This document shows, piece after piece, positions 1-6,633 of a DNA stretch of 10,000 bases. The position numbers and the translations under genes are program-made. The notes under the pieces were generated by a model that was not told the DNA's origin, did not search any database, and saw only the letters and a program-made list of their open reading frames with translations. How positions within the stretch are numbered: position 1 is the first letter of the stretch; the number at the start of each line of letters is the position of its first letter. This stretch comes from Asticcacaulis sp. (lineage in GTDB: Bacteria > Pseudomonadota > Alphaproteobacteria > Caulobacterales > Caulobacteraceae). The stretch lies in contig NZ_JAIWNX010000249.1 of assembly GCF_020217185.1 (NCBI RefSeq), positions 1 to 10,000 of the forward strand, read 5' to 3'.

Positions 1-660
1 ATCGTCGGCTATCTGAAATTCTGCTACCGCACGACGCGCTGGACGCACGAAGGCCGCGAGGCCGCCGAAGCCGTGTGGGCTCAGGGCGGCCCGGCGCTGT
101 TGCTGCTGTGGCATCAGCGCGTGCACTATGCCCCCGCCTGCTGGCCGCTCGACCGTGCGCAGAAGATCGCCATACTGGTCTCTTTGTCGAAAAGTGGTGA
201 TTTTTCAGTCCGTACCAACACACTCTTCGGCTATCACATTATCCGCGGATCGGCCGCCAAGAAGACAGACCCCACCAAGCAAAAGGGCGGTGCGCAGGCC
301 TTCCGCGACATGCTGCGCTGGATACGCGCCGGCAATGCCGTGGCCCTGACGCCTGACGGCCCACGGGGCCCGGCGCGCGACATGACCGAGGGGTCGCTGA
401 AACTGTCGCAGATGTCCGGCGCGCCCATCATCCTGATCGGGCAGTCGTCGTCACGTTACCTGTCGCTGAATAGCTGGGATCGTCAGCGCATCCCCCTGCC
501 CTTCGCCGTAGGGGCCATGCTGTGGGAGGTGCATCCGCCCATCGCGCCCGATGCCGATGAAGCCCAGCTTGAGGCGCGCCGGGTCGAACTGGGCGAGCGC
601 TTAAGCGCCCTCACTGACCGCGCCGATGCCCTGACCGGTGCCGCTTCGGGGGCCGCATGA
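1..660 (+). CDS. DUF374 lysophospholipid acyltransferase-like protein (5' partial)
   Basis: The reading frame is open from base 1 to the TGA at 658-660, giving 219 visible residues. The true start lies upstream; the GTG at 73 is only an internal in-frame codon. Numbering from base 1, the family marks are a WH pair at residues 37-38 after a hydrophobic strand (PALLLLWH), an SKSGD stretch at 63-67, RGS at 82-84, a GG-x-x-A-x-x-x-M segment near 96-104 and the diagnostic TPDGPRGP at 117-124. These match the DUF374 branch of the lysophospholipid acyltransferase superfamily, whose members are about 220-240 residues, so only a short N-terminus is missing. The family is thought to transfer acyl chains to a lipid at the inner membrane; the acceptor is unknown. 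Its last bases overlap waaA (ATGA), which suggests translational coupling and a role in lipid A or envelope lipid acylation. The family call is firm; the substrate is inference. Confidence 0.88.
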   Translation: MVGYLKFCYRTTRWTHEGREAAEAVWAQGGPALLLLWHQRVHYAPACWPLDRAQKIAILVSLSKSGDFSVRTNTLFGYHIIRGSAAKKTDPTKQKGGAQAFRDMLRWIRAGNAVALTPDGPRGPARDMTEGSLKLSQMSGAPIILIGQSSSRYLSLNSWDRQRIPLPFAVGAMLWEVHPPIAPDADEAQLEARRVELGERLSALTDRADALTGAASGAA

Positions 661-1982
661 CCCTGATGCTCCGCCTCTACGCCGCCGCCATGCAGGCCTT
701 TCACGCCATCGCGCCCAACCTGTTGTGGCACCGCGCGGCGCGCAACAAGGAAGACCCGGCGCGCCTCAATGAGCGGCTGGGTATCGCCGGGAAGCCGCGC
801 CCGGAGGGGCCGCTGATCTGGCTGCACGGCGTCAGCGTCGGCGAAAGCCTGTCGGCCCTGCCGGTCATTAATCAACTGTTGAACGACCACCCGGACCTGC
901 ACATTCTCGTCACCACCGCCACCACCACCTCGGCGGAAATCCTGTCGCAGCGCCTGCCGGAGCGCGCCGTGCATCAGTACGCGCCGCTCGATACGCCGCA
1001 GGCGGTGACGAAGTTCCTCGACCACTGGCACCCCGATCTGGCCGTCTTTATCGAAAGCGACCTGTGGCCGAACCTGCTGAGGGGACTCGATCAGCGCGGC
1101 ATCACCCGCCTGCTGATCAGTGCGCGCATCACCGCCAAAACGCATCAGGGCTGGCAAAACATCCGCCGTTCGATGCAGAGCCTGCTGAAGGGCTTTGCCC
1201 TCATCCTGCCGCAGGACAGCGGCTCTGATCAACGGTTGAGAGACATGCTTGGGGCCGAGGCCGAGCAGATGGGACCCCTAGCCAATCTGAAGACCATCGG
1301 CGCGCCCCTGCCCGATGACGCCCACAAGCGCGAGGCGCTGGAGGCCCTGTTCGCCGGGCGCACGGTCATACTGGCCGCCAGCACCCACCCCACCGAAGAG
1401 GCCTATATCGCCACAGCGCTGGAAGACATCCTGCGCCAGACGGGGGCGCTGCTGATCATCGCGCCGCGCCACCCAGTGCGCGCCGAAGCCATCCGGCTTG
1501 ATCTGGAAGCCCTCGGTTTTCGTGTCAGCCAAAGATCAAAACTGGACAGCCCGACCACAGAGACGCATATTTATCTGGCCGACACGCTCGGCGAACTGGG
1601 CGTGTTTTTCCGGCTGGCGGACATGGTCATCATGGCAGGAAGCTTCTCCGAAAAGATCGGCGGCCACAATCCGCTGGAGGCCGCGCGGCTGGGCAAGGCC
1701 GTGATCACCGGCCCGGACCTCTATAACTGGGACGCCGTCTATCAGCAGATGTTCGACGCCGGGGCCGCCTTCCGCGTCAGCGGGCGGCAGGAGTTGGGCT
1801 TTCTGGCGCAGGGGCTGATCGACAATCCGGCGGCCCTGCTTGATGCGCACCGTATCGCTCAGGCGCTGGCGCAGCGTGAGGCCGGGACGCTCGATACCGT
1901 CATGGCGCACCTCAAACCCTTCCTGCCCGGTAACACCCCCACCCCGGACGACAAAAGCCATGAGGCGGCGGATGCCGCTTAA
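657..1982 (+). CDS. waaA: 3-deoxy-D-manno-octulosonic acid (Kdo) transferase
   Basis: This 441-residue protein (also called KdtA) transfers Kdo from CMP-Kdo to the lipid A precursor at the cytoplasmic face of the inner membrane. It has the GT-B fold of family GT30. The N-terminal half carries WLHGVSVGES at residues 55-64, whose Glu63 corresponds to the catalytic base of the family. The C-terminal, nucleotide-binding half carries ASTHPTEE (241-248), IAPRHPVRAE (268-277) and GSFSEKIGGHNPLE (328-341), the best family marker. Residues 1-25 are moderately hydrophobic and could anchor the protein to the membrane. The ATG at 657 overlaps the previous stop by four bases, with a G-run (648-652) as a possible ribosome site. 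The last 15 or so residues are a polar tail that overlaps the start of lpxK. Length and motifs are complete. The number of Kdo residues added cannot be read from the sequence. Confidence 0.96.
   Translation: MTLMLRLYAAAMQAFHAIAPNLLWHRAARNKEDPARLNERLGIAGKPRPEGPLIWLHGVSVGESLSALPVINQLLNDHPDLHILVTTATTTSAEILSQRLPERAVHQYAPLDTPQAVTKFLDHWHPDLAVFIESDLWPNLLRGLDQRGITRLLISARITAKTHQGWQNIRRSMQSLLKGFALILPQDSGSDQRLRDMLGAEAEQMGPLANLKTIGAPLPDDAHKREALEALFAGRTVILAASTHPTEEAYIATALEDILRQTGALLIIAPRHPVRAEAIRLDLEALGFRVSQRSKLDSPTTETHIYLADTLGELGVFFRLADMVIMAGSFSEKIGGHNPLEAARLGKAVITGPDLYNWDAVYQQMFDAGAAFRVSGRQELGFLAQGLIDNPAALLDAHRIAQALAQREAGTLDTVMAHLKPFLPGNTPTPDDKSHEAADAA
1962..1965 (+). promoter_or_regulatory. ribosome binding site deciding the lpxK start
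   Basis: GAGG lies six bases before the ATG at 1972, inside the end of waaA. The other in-frame ATG at 1960 has no comparable Shine-Dalgarno sequence in front of it. This favours 1972 as the lpxK start. Confidence 0.55.
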
Positions 1983-3015
1983 AGCCCGCCGATTAAAGAC
2001 CCCCGACTGGTGGTATAAGCGCGAAGCGAAGGGTGCGCCGGTTACCCGCTACGCCTTGGCCCCGCTGGCGTGGATATGGGAGGCGGTGACGATCACGCGC
2101 TTCCTGACGGCCAAACCCTATCGCTCGCCCGTCTGCGTCATCTCGGTCGGTAATGCGACGCTGGGCGGGTCGGGCAAGACGCCGATCGAGCGCGAACTGC
2201 TGCGCCGCCTCAAAAAACTCGGCCACAGGGCCAGCGGCCTGTCGCGCGGCTATGGCGGGTCGCTGAGCGGCCCGGTCAGGGTCGATCCTACCGTCCACAG
2301 CGCTGCCGAGGTGGGCGATGAGGCCCTGATGCTGGCGCGCGACTACGACATGGTGATTGCGCGTGACCGCGCCGAAGGCCTGCGCCTGATCGAAGGCGAG
2401 GGTTTTGAAATCGCCATTGCCGACGACGCGCATCAGAATGTGAAGATCGCCAAGGATATTCACCTGCTGGTCGTCGATGGCGACACCACGAATGACGGCT
2501 GGCCGTTTGGTGACGGGTCTGTCTTCCCGATGGGGCCGATGCGGGAACCTCTGGCCATCGCCTTGAAACGCGCCGATATCGTCGTCCTGTGGCTGCCGGA
2601 TGAGAAATCCGTCGTCGATCAGAAGCTGTTGCGCCTGTTTGGTGACCTGCCGGTGTTTGCGGCACGCCTGATCCCGATGCCTGCGGGCGAACCGGGCAAG
2701 GTGGTGGCCTTTGCCGGCATCGCCAAGCCGTGGAAGTTCCGCGCCACGCTGGAGGGGCTCGGCTATGCGGTGGCCGATTTCCACGCCTATGCCGACCATG
2801 AGCCGCTGAGCGAGGCCGATCTGAACGCACTGGAAACGCAGGCGCAGGCCCGCGACGCGACCTTGATCACCACGGAAAAGGACTGGGTAAAGCTCAGCCC
2901 GGCATGGCGGGAAAAGATCGCCTTCCTGCCCATTACGGCGCGCTTTGACGATCAGGCGGGCTTCATGCGCGCCCTGACCGCGCGGATGCCGGGGACACAG
3001 ATCGGCGAAAATTAA
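1972..3015 (+). CDS. lpxK: tetraacyldisaccharide 4'-kinase
   Basis: LpxK phosphorylates the 4' position of the tetraacyldisaccharide lipid A precursor, using ATP at the inner membrane. From the ATG at 1972 the protein has 347 residues. Visible marks: the N-terminal KTPDWWY segment (9-15), a hydrophobic stretch around 25-45 typical of the membrane-associated N-terminus, the P-loop GNATLGGSGKTP (60-71), SRGYGG (91-96), GDEALMLA (115-122), DDAHQN (151-156), GPMREPL (188-194), FAGIAKPWKF (247-256), a YADHEP segment (273-278) holding the conserved His, and TTEKDWVKL (300-308). The DDAHQ motif is usually DDG-L/F/H-Q, so Gly is replaced by Ala here. The start overlaps waaA by 11 bases, and waaA and lpxK act in the same lipid A pathway. 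A longer start at 1960 would add only four residues; the open frame continues further upstream inside waaA but has no support there. Confidence 0.95.
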   Translation: MPLKARRLKTPDWWYKREAKGAPVTRYALAPLAWIWEAVTITRFLTAKPYRSPVCVISVGNATLGGSGKTPIERELLRRLKKLGHRASGLSRGYGGSLSGPVRVDPTVHSAAEVGDEALMLARDYDMVIARDRAEGLRLIEGEGFEIAIADDAHQNVKIAKDIHLLVVDGDTTNDGWPFGDGSVFPMGPMREPLAIALKRADIVVLWLPDEKSVVDQKLLRLFGDLPVFAARLIPMPAGEPGKVVAFAGIAKPWKFRATLEGLGYAVADFHAYADHEPLSEADLNALETQAQARDATLITTEKDWVKLSPAWREKIAFLPITARFDDQAGFMRALTARMPGTQIGEN

Positions 3016-3053
3016 TGACAAATCGTTCACTTGGGCCGCGCGCCGCCCTGTGA

Positions 3054-3092
3054 GAAAGAGGTTTCAGTTGCGATAGGTTTTCGCCCTCTTTC
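3054..3092 (+). promoter_or_regulatory. leader dyad upstream of the TonB-receptor gene
   Basis: A perfect 8-bp inverted repeat (GAAAGAGG at 3054-3061, CCTCTTTC at 3085-3092) lies between lpxK and the receptor gene. Inside it a second pair, GCGA at 3070-3073 and TCGC at 3081-3084, stacks directly on the outer stem on one side, leaving an 8-base bulge on the other. As RNA this would form a 12-bp stem ending four bases before the receptor's AGGA ribosome site. As DNA, the half-site centres are 31 bp apart, about three helical turns. It has no T-run, so an intrinsic terminator is unlikely. It could be a translational control hairpin, an operator, or chance. Confidence 0.4.
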
Positions 3093-3096
3093 CGAC

Positions 3097-3100
3097 AGGA
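3097..3100 (+). promoter_or_regulatory. ribosome binding site deciding the receptor start
   Basis: AGGA at 3097-3100 sits five bases before the ATG at 3106. The ATG at 3100 overlaps this site and has no spacing, and a TTG at 3031 would place the N-terminus in the intergenic leader, so 3106 is the best start. Confidence 0.6.
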
Positions 3101-3105
3101 TGTTC

Positions 3106-5130
3106 ATGCCCTTCCCCAAGGCCCTGATGTGCGCCGCCGCCCTTGTGTGCGGCCTGCCGGTCATTGCACAGGCTCAGACCACCGACGCCCCTGCCTCGCG
3201 TCAGGTCATCCCCTATGATCAGGCCTTTTTCAGCACCTTTCAGGTGCAGTCGGCGCTGGACATGGTCAACCGCGTGCCGGGCTTTACGCTGAAAAACGTC
3301 GATCAGGTGCGCGGCTTTGCAGCGGCGGCGGGCAATGTGCTGATCGACGGCCAGCGCCCGACCAGCAAGAGCGACAGCCTGAACGACATCCTCAACCGCA
3401 TCCCGGCGGGCACGGTGGAACGCATCGACCTGATCATCGGCGGCGCCGAAGGCATCGACATGCAGGGTCAGACGCAGGTGGTCAATATCATCCGCAAGGC
3501 CTCGGCAAAGCCGACCCTGACCGTCATCGCCAATGCGCGCTTCCTGAGCAATGGCTGGGTCAAGCCGACGGGGCGCATCACCTATAGCCGCAATGCCGGG
3601 GACAAGACGCTGGAGCTGTCGGCCACCGTCTTCAACAGCTTCGACGAAGAGGCCAGCCCCGGCGACAAGACCGTCTATCCGACCAACGGCAGCCCCCCTC
3701 GCCGCACCCAAATCCTCAGCGAAGCGGGCGGCAAGGGCGTGGAACTGAACGCCATCGCCTCGCATCCTTTGTGGGGCGGCAAGCTGACCGTCAATGGCAA
3801 GTGGACGCCCGACACCTATACCGGCAATTACCGTTTCATCACCGACACCACGGCGGTGGAAAATCTCGACTATAGCGAAGACCTGCGCGAGGGCGGGTTT
3901 CAGTACGTCCGCCCGCTGGGCAAGGTGTTTACGCTGAAACTGAATGGCCTGTCGAAATATACGCACGAAGAGGGCGATGACCTCTATATCAGTCCGTCGG
4001 AAGAGACGCGCTTTCGTGAAGATTCGGTCGAAAAGGAAAACATCGTCTCCGGGCAACTGATCTGGACGCGCAGCGAGCGCCTGACCTATGAGGTCGGGCT
4101 GGAAAAGGCCTATAATTCGCGCGACAGCGACACGGGCCTGACGGTCAATGGCGCGGCGGTCGATCTGCCCGCCTCGCGCGTCAAGGTCGAGGAAGACCGC
4201 ACCGAAGCCTCGTTTCTGGCCACCTGGCGCGCCACCCCGGCGCTCAGTGTCGAAACGGGCCTGAAATACGAATGGTCCACCCTGTCGCAAACCAGCGAAC
4301 GCCCGGACGAAAAGCGCTTTGGCTACGCCAAGCCCAAGGTGCAGGTGACGTGGTCACCGAAGGGGCCGTGGCAATATCTGCTGCGCGTTGAGCGCGTTCT
4401 GGGTCAGCTCGATTTCGATGATTTTGTCTCTTCGATCGACCTGATGGACTCGACCGTCAAGGCCGGCAATGTCAGCCTTGAGCCTGACAAGCGCTGGGAA
4501 ACGGAACTGAACGCCAGCTACCGCTTTGGGGACAAAGGCGCGCTGGTGCTGAAATACATCCATAAGGACGTGTCGGACGTCATCGACCGCGTGCCCATCG
4601 TCGCCACCGACGGCAGCGTCTTCGACGCCAAGGGCAATATCGGCGACGGCACGGCCGAAGAGATCGGGGCCACCCTGACCCTGCCCATGGATCGTTTTCG
4701 CATCCCCGGCGGCCTGCTGAAATTCAACGGCAGCGTCTTCCTGTCGGAAGTGACCGACCCAGTGACGAAGGAAAAGCGCCGACTGTCGCGCCAGACCGAA
4801 ACCGACTGGTTGCTGGAGTTTTCGCAGGACCTGCCGGTGCGGCGCACCCAATGGGGCTTTTCGGTGTGGAACGGCTATGACGAAAAGGTCTATCGCGCCT
4901 CGGAAATCTCCTACGCGCGCGGCAGCGCCAAGCTGAACCTGTTTGCCGAGTATAAGCCCACCCCAAAGCTGTTGTGGCGCGTTGAGCTGAACAACCTGCC
5001 GGGCCGCGTCTATGACTACGACCGCGTGCGCTATGACGGCGACCGTGCCACGGGTACGGTGCGGGCGCTGGAACTGACGCGCAACCGCTCAAAGCCGTGG
5101 CTGTTTATCCGCGTGCGCAAGGAGTTGTGA
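3106..5130 (+). CDS. TonB-dependent receptor plug/beta-barrel outer-membrane protein
   Basis: The protein has 674 residues from the ATG at 3106. Residues 1-23 are a clear Sec signal peptide (Lys5, hydrophobic core, cleavage after AQA, mature end QTTDAP). Residues about 35-135 are a plug domain: ALDMVNRVPGF (50-60), RGFAAAAGNVLIDGQRPTSK (69-88), LNDILNRIPAGTVERIDLI (92-110) and VVNIIRK (125-131). The rest is an alternating-strand beta-barrel, including the SLEPDKRWETELNASY segment (457-472) typical of TonB receptors. I see no obvious TonB box after the signal peptide, and the protein ends in Leu rather than the usual aromatic residue. Members of this plug-and-barrel type are common in sphingomonads and Caulobacterales; their substrates are mostly unknown and nothing in the sequence identifies one here. 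It follows lpxK after 90 bases in the same direction, but its role need not be in lipid A. Transport of a glycan or siderophore is possible. Confidence 0.85.
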   Translation: MPFPKALMCAAALVCGLPVIAQAQTTDAPASRQVIPYDQAFFSTFQVQSALDMVNRVPGFTLKNVDQVRGFAAAAGNVLIDGQRPTSKSDSLNDILNRIPAGTVERIDLIIGGAEGIDMQGQTQVVNIIRKASAKPTLTVIANARFLSNGWVKPTGRITYSRNAGDKTLELSATVFNSFDEEASPGDKTVYPTNGSPPRRTQILSEAGGKGVELNAIASHPLWGGKLTVNGKWTPDTYTGNYRFITDTTAVENLDYSEDLREGGFQYVRPLGKVFTLKLNGLSKYTHEEGDDLYISPSEETRFREDSVEKENIVSGQLIWTRSERLTYEVGLEKAYNSRDSDTGLTVNGAAVDLPASRVKVEEDRTEASFLATWRATPALSVETGLKYEWSTLSQTSERPDEKRFGYAKPKVQVTWSPKGPWQYLLRVERVLGQLDFDDFVSSIDLMDSTVKAGNVSLEPDKRWETELNASYRFGDKGALVLKYIHKDVSDVIDRVPIVATDGSVFDAKGNIGDGTAEEIGATLTLPMDRFRIPGGLLKFNGSVFLSEVTDPVTKEKRRLSRQTETDWLLEFSQDLPVRRTQWGFSVWNGYDEKVYRASEISYARGSAKLNLFAEYKPTPKLLWRVELNNLPGRVYDYDRVRYDGDRATGTVRALELTRNRSKPWLFIRVRKEL

Positions 5131-5142
5131 GGGTCTGATCGC

Positions 5143-5170
5143 CGACTCCTGAATGGCGAGATTTGAGTCG
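5143..5170. repeat. short inverted repeat between convergent genes, containing two GANTC sites
   Basis: CGACTC (5143-5148) and GAGTCG (5165-5170) form a 6-bp dyad with a 16-base loop in the 67-base gap between the receptor gene and purD, which converge here. Both arms contain GANTC, the target of the CcrM methylase in Caulobacterales. There is no T-tract on either side, so it is at best a weak terminator. Confidence 0.25.
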
Positions 5171-5197
5171 ATGCGTGCGTCGGCCAAAGACCGCCGT

Positions 5198-6463
5198 TCA
5201 GAGTGCGCGCCAGCCGATGTCCGAGCGATAGAACCCCATCGGCCAGTCGATCTTGGCAATGGCGTCATAGGCGGCGTCGCGGGCTTCCTGAATCGTCGCC
5301 CCACGGGCGCAGATATTGAGCACGCGCCCGCCGGCGGCCGCCAGACGCCCGTCGTCCAGCCGTTTGGTTCCAGCGTGGAAGACGCTGACATGCGGGCCAA
5401 AGTCCTGCTCGGCCCCTCGGATGATCGAGCCGCCGACGGGGCTGTCCGGATAGCCATTGGCGGCATAGACGACGCAGACGGCGGCGTCTTCGTACCATTC
5501 CGGCGCGGGCATGTCCTTCAGGCGGCCCGTCGCGGCGGCCAGCAGATAGGGCACCAGATCGCTTTTGAGGCGCAGCATCAGCACCTGACATTCCGGATCG
5601 CCGAAGCGGGCATTGTATTCGACCAGACGCGGCCGGCCATTTTCGATCATCAGACCCGCGTAGAGCACGCCCGTATAGGCGTTCTCTTCGGCCTTCATGC
5701 CCGCCATGGTGGGAGCCAGAATCTCACGCTCGGTAATGTCGAGAATATCCTGAGTGACCACCGGCGCCGGGCTATAGGTGCCCATACCGCCCGTATTGGG
5801 CCCGGCGTCGCCGTCAAAGGCGCGCTTGTGGTCCTGCGCATAGCCGAACAGGATCGCCGTTTCGCCATCGGCAATGGCGAAGACCGAGGCCTCTTCGCCC
5901 GCCATGAATTCTTCGATGACCACGGTTTGCGACGCCGCGCCGTAGCGGCCGCCGAACATGGCCTCCAACTCGGCATAGGCGTCGGGCAGGTCGGGCGAAA
6001 TCGCCACGCCCTTACCGGCCGCCAGACCGTCGGCCTTGATGATATAGGGCGCGCTCTGGGTCTTCAGATAGGCCTTGGCGGCATCGAGGTCCGTGAAGGT
6101 CTCGTAGGCCGCGGTGGGGATATTGTGACGCTTGCAGAAATCCTTGGTGAAGGCCTTGGAGGATTCGAGCTGCGCCGCCTTTTGAGTCGGCCCGAAACAG
6201 GGAATACCCACGCGCTTTAAGGCATCAGCAATGCCTTCGGCCAGCGCCGCCTCCGGCCCCACCACGACCAGATCGGCCTGCATTTCGACCGCAAGCTTCG
6301 TCAGGCCGGCCACATCAGTGACCTTAATGTCGTGCACCTCACCCAGCGCCGCCATGCCGGGATTGCCCGGCGCAATGGCCAGACGCGCCACGCGCGGCGA
6401 CTGCCGGATTTTCCACGCGAGGGCGTGTTCACGGCCGCCCGAACCGATCAGCAGGATGTTCAT
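5198..6463 (-). CDS. purD: phosphoribosylamine--glycine ligase (GAR synthetase)
   Basis: PurD joins glycine to 5-phosphoribosylamine with ATP, the second step of purine synthesis, in the cytoplasm. The 421-residue protein has full family length and all main marks: GSGGREHAL (7-15) at the N-terminal domain, GNPG (33-36), VVGPEAAL (67-74), GPT and SSKAFTK (91-107), the ATP-grasp KADGLAAGKG (143-152), EEFMAGEEAS (184-193), DHKRAFDGDAGPNTGGMGTY (211-230) and EYNARFGDPECQ (282-293), which holds metal-binding Glu/Asn residues. The C-terminal domain follows from about 325. The start ATG (6461-6463 on the complement) has GGAAG eight bases upstream (6472-6476). It is a single gene, convergent with the receptor gene and divergent from the GH27 gene. 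I found no clear promoter for it in the 170-base shared upstream region. Confidence 0.98.
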   Translation of the reverse strand: MNILLIGSGGREHALAWKIRQSPRVARLAIAPGNPGMAALGEVHDIKVTDVAGLTKLAVEMQADLVVVGPEAALAEGIADALKRVGIPCFGPTQKAAQLESSKAFTKDFCKRHNIPTAAYETFTDLDAAKAYLKTQSAPYIIKADGLAAGKGVAISPDLPDAYAELEAMFGGRYGAASQTVVIEEFMAGEEASVFAIADGETAILFGYAQDHKRAFDGDAGPNTGGMGTYSPAPVVTQDILDITEREILAPTMAGMKAEENAYTGVLYAGLMIENGRPRLVEYNARFGDPECQVLMLRLKSDLVPYLLAAATGRLKDMPAPEWYEDAAVCVVYAANGYPDSPVGGSIIRGAEQDFGPHVSVFHAGTKRLDDGRLAAAGGRVLNICARGATIQEARDAAYDAIAKIDWPMGFYRSDIGWRAL

Positions 6464-6523
6464 GGGGGTGACTTCCGACAGGACGGCCCGTGGGTCAAGC
6501 GGAAAAATCAGCGTTTGCCAATG

Positions 6524-6542
6524 TCTGGCCCCAATCTGGCCC
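6524..6542. repeat. tandem 8-bp direct repeat with 11-bp period
   Basis: TCTGGCCC occurs at 6524-6531 and again at 6535-6542, one helical turn apart, in the divergent region between purD and the GH27 gene. A related GTCTGGACA lies over the GH27 -35 box and GTCTGACA just after its -10 box. It could be a pair of regulator half-sites or chance in GC-rich DNA. Confidence 0.25.
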
Positions 6543-6573
6543 GGTGGTCCGCTTCGATACGGAGCGTGGAAAA

Positions 6574-6594
6574 GAGTCTGGACAGCCGCGAGTC
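6574..6594. promoter_or_regulatory. two GANTC (CcrM-type) sites in the GH27 promoter
   Basis: GAGTC occurs at 6574-6578, touching the -35 box, and at 6590-6594, in the -35/-10 spacer. GANTC is the recognition sequence of the cell-cycle methylase CcrM in Caulobacterales and many other alphaproteobacteria. The sequence sites are certain; regulation by methylation is inference. Confidence 0.35.
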
Positions 6595-6608
6595 ACTTCT
6601 CATATAGT
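6579..6608 (+). promoter_or_regulatory. sigma70-type promoter of the GH27 gene
   Basis: TGGACA (6579-6584, five of six bases match TTGACA) is separated by 18 bases from TATAGT (6603-6608, five of six match TATAAT). Transcription would start near 6614-6616, giving a leader of about 20 bases that contains the AGAGGA ribosome site at 6621-6626, seven bases before the ATG. The fit and placement are good for this GC-rich genome. Confidence 0.6.
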
Positions 6609-6633
6609 CTGACAAATAAGAGAGGAACCCGCC

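Noticed and set aside
1993..3030. Minus-strand open frame (345 codons) opposite lpxK
   Set aside because: Shadow of a fully motif-supported lpxK; no ribosome site or known domain.
3033..3048. GGGC/GCCC hairpin after lpxK as a terminator
   Set aside because: Only a 4-bp stem and no T-run.
3031..3105. Upstream TTG start for the receptor gene
   Set aside because: It would put 25 polar residues in front of a normal Sec signal peptide; the ATG at 3106 has an AGGA site at the right distance.
3064..4290. Long minus-strand open frame (408 codons) opposite the receptor gene
   Set aside because: Its translation is rich in Arg, His, Gln and Ala without any domain, as expected from the antisense of a GC-rich gene, and the plus-strand protein has clear plug and barrel motifs.
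5143..5170. Dyad as an intrinsic terminator for the convergent genes
   Set aside because: Six base pairs, a 16-base loop and no T-run on either strand; kept only as a weak repeat.
5153..6220. Plus-strand open frame (355 codons) opposite purD
   Set aside because: PurD motifs on the minus strand are complete; the plus-strand product resembles no family and is a shadow.
6497..6554. 7-bp inverted repeat AAGCGGA / TCCGCTT with a 44-base gap
   Set aside because: Short and widely spaced; likely chance in a region of this size.
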